Shown: one piece after another, positions 32,192-35,038 of the stretch
Layout: each line of letters begins with the position of its first letter
Position numbering within the stretch: position 1 is the stretch's first letter
Assembly (NCBI GenBank): GCA_963923025.1
Contig: CAWUKV010000023.1
Coordinates: forward strand, 1 to 35,038
DNA: 35,038 nucleotides
Direction: 5' to 3'
From: CAWUKV01 sp963923025
GTDB taxonomy: Bacteria; Cyanobacteriota; Cyanobacteriia; Phormidesmidales; Phormidesmidaceae
Notes under the pieces: generated by a model
Databases searched by the model: none
What the model saw: the letters and a program-made list of their open reading frames with translations, nothing else
What the model was told of the DNA's origin: nothing
Program-made: the position numbers and the translations under genes

Positions 32192-33535
32192 ATGGGTCGA
32201 GCTACGGTAATTGGCTTGGGAAAGTCGGGGATTGCGGCGGCGAAGCTGCTCCAGCGAGAAGGCTGGGAGGTGCGGATTAGCGATCGCAACACCCACAATC
32301 GTCTACTACCCATCAAAAACGAGCTGGAGGTCAGCGGCATCAGCGTGGACCTGGGCGATGTGTTCTCGCTAAGGGGTGAAGCGCTAATTGTTGTCAGTCC
32401 TGGCGTGCCTTGGACGATTCCGGCTTTGGTGCAGGCCCGTGAGCAGGGCGTTGAGGTGATTGGCGAAATGGAGCTAGCCTGGCGTCACCTGAGCGACATT
32501 CCCTGGGTGGGCATCACCGGCACCAATGGCAAAACAACCACGACAGAGCTGATCGCCGCCATCTTCAAGGCCGCAGGGTACAACGCTCCGGCCTGCGGCA
32601 ACATTGGCTATGCAGCCTGCCAGGTAGCGCTCGACCCTACCCCAGATTGGGTGATTGCAGAACTCAGCAGCTACCAGCTGGAAGCGTCCGTTGGTCCCAA
32701 GCCCAGAGTTGGCGTCTGGACGACGTTTACCCCAGACCACCTAAGCCGCCACAAGACCATTGAGAACTATTACAACATCAAGGCATCGCTGATGGATCGC
32801 AGCGATGTAATGGTAATGAACGGTGATGACCCGACGCTGCGGGCTAAGGTCGACCCGCTGCGGCCCAATACTCATTGGACGAGCGTGGAGGGGGCCGCAG
32901 CCATTTCTCCAATTCAGCCACAGACATATATTGAAGGCGGCTGGATTATGCACGAGGGGGAGACGGTGATTCCGGCGAACCTGTTGAAGATGGTGGGCCA
33001 CCACAACCAGCAAAACCTGCTGATGGCAGTGGCGGCGGCGCGGTTGGCGGGCATTGACCGAGAGCATATTCACCAGGCAATTGAGAACTTTCCGGGGGTG
33101 CTGCACCGGCTGGAGTATGTGCTGACCTGGCAGGGCATTGACTACATTAACGACAGCAAGGCGACGAATTACGATGCTGCAGAGGTAGGGCTGCGCTCGG
33201 TGGCGGCTCCGGCAATTTTGATTGCGGGGGGTGCGGCGAAGGATGGTGAGGATGCGGCCTGGATTGCTCAGATTAAAGAGAAGGCGGCAAAGGTGCTGTT
33301 GATTGGCAATGCGTCAGAACAGTTTGCCGAGAGCTTGCAGGCAGCGGGCTATGACAGCTACGAGGCGGTAGAGACGATGGAAAGTGCGGTGCAGCGGAGT
33401 AAAGAGATTGCGCCGGAGTTGGGAGCAAAAGTTGTTTTGTTGTCGCCTGCCTGTGCCAGCTTTGACCAGTATTTGAACTTTGAGGCGCGGGGGGATGATT
33501 TTCGGGTGTTGTGTCAGCAGTATTTAGGAAGCTAA
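32192..33535 (+). CDS. murD: UDP-N-acetylmuramoyl-L-alanine:D-glutamate ligase
   Basis: A 447-residue cytoplasmic Mur ligase that adds D-glutamate to UDP-MurNAc-L-Ala in peptidoglycan precursor synthesis. The N-terminal UDP-binding fold starts GRATVIGLGKSGIAAA. The ATP P-loop is GITGTNGKTTTTELI (about 109-123). ELSSYQLE, FTPDHLSRHK and NDSKATNYDAA are diagnostic. It ends with LSPACASFDQYLNFEARGD. GGGGGGAGA lies just upstream of the ATG, a good ribosome-binding site. The spacing from glyS is 18 bases. A 6-bp hairpin (GCATTC/GAATGC, 33542-33557) follows the stop but lacks a T-run. Confidence 0.96.
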   Translation: MGRATVIGLGKSGIAAAKLLQREGWEVRISDRNTHNRLLPIKNELEVSGISVDLGDVFSLRGEALIVVSPGVPWTIPALVQAREQGVEVIGEMELAWRHLSDIPWVGITGTNGKTTTTELIAAIFKAAGYNAPACGNIGYAACQVALDPTPDWVIAELSSYQLEASVGPKPRVGVWTTFTPDHLSRHKTIENYYNIKASLMDRSDVMVMNGDDPTLRAKVDPLRPNTHWTSVEGAAAISPIQPQTYIEGGWIMHEGETVIPANLLKMVGHHNQQNLLMAVAAARLAGIDREHIHQAIENFPGVLHRLEYVLTWQGIDYINDSKATNYDAAEVGLRSVAAPAILIAGGAAKDGEDAAWIAQIKEKAAKVLLIGNASEQFAESLQAAGYDSYEAVETMESAVQRSKEIAPELGAKVVLLSPACASFDQYLNFEARGDDFRVLCQQYLGS

Positions 33536-33582
33536 ACCACAGCATTCGCTAGAATGCGGCTACTGATAAGCGCTTAGCCATT

Positions 33583-33981
33583 ATGGTCGCTCAACGCGAC
33601 GTACAACTCACTGCTAAGGAATATTTGGCCTGGGAAGACGAGCAACCGATTCGATATGGCTTTATCGAGGGTCGGGTCTATGCAATGGCCGGAGAAAGCA
33701 TTCCCCACAATCAGCTTGCGGTAAACCTTGTCGCGCTGCTTAAGCCGCATCTGCGGGGCAAGTGTAAGGTGCTGAGTGGCGATGCCAAGGTTGGCATTAC
33801 AGAAGATGGGCCGTATCACTATCCGGACGTATCGGTAACGTGTGACAAGAGAGACCGCGATACCATTAAGTATATCTATGATGCCCAGACGGCTGGGGAC
33901 GAGGCAATTGAGCTGAGCAGTGTTAATTTTGTTCTTTCCTTTGACCAGCTTTACGAAGACATTGTTGTGGGAGAGAGTTGA
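33583..33981 (+). CDS. Uma2 (DUF820) family protein with internal deletion, probably inactive
   Basis: A 132-residue Uma2-like protein; family members usually have about 185-200 residues and a PD-(D/E)xK nuclease fold. The N-terminal half is normal: LTAKEYLAWEDEQPIRYGFIEG (with E29), NLVALLKPHL and HYPDVSVTCDKRD (D82). The sequence then jumps at about residue 96-100 (base 33870) to the normal C-terminal end, ELSSVNFVLSFDQLYEDI. The central strand with the second acidic residue and lysine, usually within CLIVEVLSPSTE...DRGKK, is missing. The frame is preserved, so this is an in-frame deletion of roughly 60 residues. Uma2 genes are highly multiplied in cyanobacteria and often decay. The function is unknown even for intact members. 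Confidence 0.8.
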   Translation: MVAQRDVQLTAKEYLAWEDEQPIRYGFIEGRVYAMAGESIPHNQLAVNLVALLKPHLRGKCKVLSGDAKVGITEDGPYHYPDVSVTCDKRDRDTIKYIYDAQTAGDEAIELSSVNFVLSFDQLYEDIVVGES

Positions 33982-34024
33982 GGTCGTAGCAATGTTGCCA
34001 AGGAAAGGTTTAGGTAGGGTAGTG

Positions 34025-34378
34025 CTATCGTGTTAGCTCAGCCACATCGACAGGGTTCTTACTGCTGGTCGATGTGGGTTCTTCCTGCCTAAACTGAGCC
34101 AGTAGGTCAAAAAAACGCTCAAAGCCGCTGCGCTCATCGGCAGTGTGTAGCAGAATAATTTTTGCCCAAGAGACGGTCGCTTTTATTTGAAAGCGCTGCT
34201 GTATCCATCCCTGAAACTGCTCAAAAGATTTTTCTTGTTGAGTCAACGGCAAACCTTGGTCTTGACGCGCGTAGCTGTATCCATTGAGGAACATATAAAG
34301 GCCAGTTACAGTAGGGTATCCCAGGTACAAGCCAGGCTTTTTTTGAATTTGGTCGAGCAGCTCGAAAACGTCCGTCAT
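34025..34378 (-). CDS. Probable immunity protein for the adjacent papain-fold toxin
   Basis: A 117-residue soluble protein. It opens MTDVFELLDQIQKKPGLYLG, then has a GLYMFLNGYSYARQ segment, a central FEQFQGWIQQRF, SWAKIILLHTADE and FERFFDLLAQF. I recall similar small proteins (RPGMYLG...FLDGY...W.KII) in many bacteria as partners of toxin genes, but cannot name the family with certainty. It starts 29 bases after the toxin stop codon on the same strand, the usual toxin-immunity order. AGG lies about ten bases before the ATG. The last 20 residues (EEPTSTSSKNPVDVAELTR) are low-complexity and encoded by an inverted repeat, so they may be a later addition. Confidence 0.6.
   Translation of the reverse strand: MTDVFELLDQIQKKPGLYLGYPTVTGLYMFLNGYSYARQDQGLPLTQQEKSFEQFQGWIQQRFQIKATVSWAKIILLHTADERSGFERFFDLLAQFRQEEPTSTSSKNPVDVAELTR
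34042..34077. repeat. 10-bp inverted repeat inside the 3' end of the immunity gene
   Basis: CCACATCGAC (34042-34051) and GTCGATGTGG (34068-34077) form a perfect stem around a 16-base loop. It covers the codons for the odd C-terminal tail of the immunity candidate. No T-run follows on either strand. Confidence 0.55.
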
Positions 34379-34407
34379 AGGTTTTGCCTATTGCTTTGAA
34401 GCTAACG

Positions 34408-34752
34408 CTAGAACCATTCTATCTCGGTCACATCCAAGATTCCGCTAGCACATTCAAAATCTGCTAGCCAGCTATCTCTGTCCAGCCCCTCAGTAGATAA
34501 GTTATCGAATACCTTGCCTGATGTTTCAATGCCTTGGTGGATGCCTGTTTGTGATATAGATTCTTCGCCATTTTTCCAGCGATTGCTCACGAGTATTTTG
34601 ATACGTCCCACGGCACTGACTTGGAGGTGGACACCATTGACATTGTTTTGCTTAAGCCATTGTTTGATAGCATCAGCGCATTCGACACACTGGTAGAGTT
34701 CGTAGTTTGCGGCTATCTGTGCAATCTCTGTGAATATTTCATCTTTAGTCAT
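34408..34752 (-). CDS. Papain-fold toxin domain protein, stand-alone
   Basis: A 114-residue protein that I recognise as a small papain-like toxin domain (Tox-PL-2 type, as I recall). The catalytic pattern is visible: Cys at 22/25 in YQCVECADAIKQWL at the start of a helix, His72 in TGIHQGI, and Asp83/Asn84 in VFDNL. The last strand, ILDVTEIEWF, matches the family end. In polymorphic toxins this domain sits at the C-terminus of long delivery proteins and is thought to act as a protease, deamidase or similar. Here it is alone, with no secretion or repeat domain. The frame is open about 22 codons upstream without a start codon, and no strong ribosome-binding site is seen. The likely immunity gene follows 29 bases downstream. 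Confidence 0.65.
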   Translation of the reverse strand: MTKDEIFTEIAQIAANYELYQCVECADAIKQWLKQNNVNGVHLQVSAVGRIKILVSNRWKNGEESISQTGIHQGIETSGKVFDNLSTEGLDRDSWLADFECASGILDVTEIEWF

Positions 34753-35038
34753 TGCTGTAGTTTGAATCTTACGTTCGAGATCAGCTGAGTGGAATTCTAC
34801 AGTATTAAAAAGAGACGTTTATTGTCTGTTTATCGAGTTCTCGTAAACCAGAGCTAAAGGAATTATTAAGGAACTGGATTCAGGAATAAGTAGATAGCCT
34901 TAAGTATTTGACGGCATGTCATTCCGTAAAGCCCGCTGGGCATGTAGGAGCGTCGCTCTGGGATATACGGAGATACATATCAGATGGCTCTACCGGATAG
35001 ATTATGCGATGTCGGGATGAAAATGCCAGCAGAGCAAG
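34753..35038. other. Region upstream of the toxin, no firm gene
   Basis: These 286 bases hold no recognisable gene. On the plus strand an ATG at 34984, with GGAG 11 bases before it, opens a frame (MALPDRLCDVGMKMPAEQ) that runs off the window, so a gene could begin here. On the minus strand a frame of 39 codons enters from the right edge and stops at 34919-34921, so it could be a gene's 3' end. Neither matches anything I know. The A/T-rich stretch at 34800-34900 probably contains the toxin promoter. Confidence 0.3.

Overview
The window looks like chromosomal DNA of a cyanobacterium. The evidence is the many GCGATCGC (HIP1) octamers, a cyanobacterial-type DesA desaturase, DUF3110, DUF4058, DUF4114 and Uma2 family proteins, and the heptanucleotide repeats between genes. 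A filamentous, Leptolyngbya-like organism is my guess, but no marker in the window settles the genus. I found no rRNA or tRNA genes, no CRISPR array, no transposase and no phage genes.

Layout. (1) 1-2.6 kb: the 5' end of leuS on the minus strand, then a small gamma-glutamylcyclotransferase gene bracketed by two copies of a palindromic, MITE-like repeat, then a DUF4114 surface/exported protein. (2) 2.9-9.8 kb: an envelope block. It holds a doubly membrane-anchored TAXI-type periplasmic binding protein with a duplicated cytoplasmic tail, a 931-residue M50 (site-2) protease directly downstream, a lipoprotein with an HExxH zinc-peptidase motif, a second lipoprotein and a small secreted protein. 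(3) 9.9-14.7 kb: desA, a 55-residue membrane protein, dinB (Pol IV) and a GAF-PAS histidine kinase that appears to be translationally coupled to a 17-codon upstream reading frame. (4) 14.7-19.8 kb, minus strand: an ExeM/NucH-like nuclease, galE, tlyA and a TPR membrane protein. (5) 19.9-23.7 kb: DUF4058, an alpha/beta hydrolase, a HAD phosphatase and an SDR oxidoreductase. (6) 23.8-29.8 kb, minus strand: a fused 5-oxoprolinase directly downstream of a VapC toxin with a coiled-coil antitoxin, then murQ and DUF3110. (7) 30-33.5 kb: glyS and murD. (8) 33.6-35 kb: an internally deleted Uma2 gene and a small papain-fold toxin with a likely immunity gene.

How the genes fit together. Most are housekeeping: tRNA charging (leuS, glyS), peptidoglycan synthesis and recycling (murD, murQ), sugar nucleotides (galE), rRNA methylation (tlyA) and lipid desaturation (desA). 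The cyclotransferase and the 5-oxoprolinase, about 23 kb apart, can form two consecutive steps of glutathione/gamma-glutamyl turnover.

The least explained parts are the TAXI receptor plus M50 protease pair, which has no transporter permease beside it and could be a sensing or proteolysis module, and the stand-alone papain-fold toxin/immunity pair. Start codons were adjusted where family alignment, ribosome-binding sites or overlapping features favoured an internal start.
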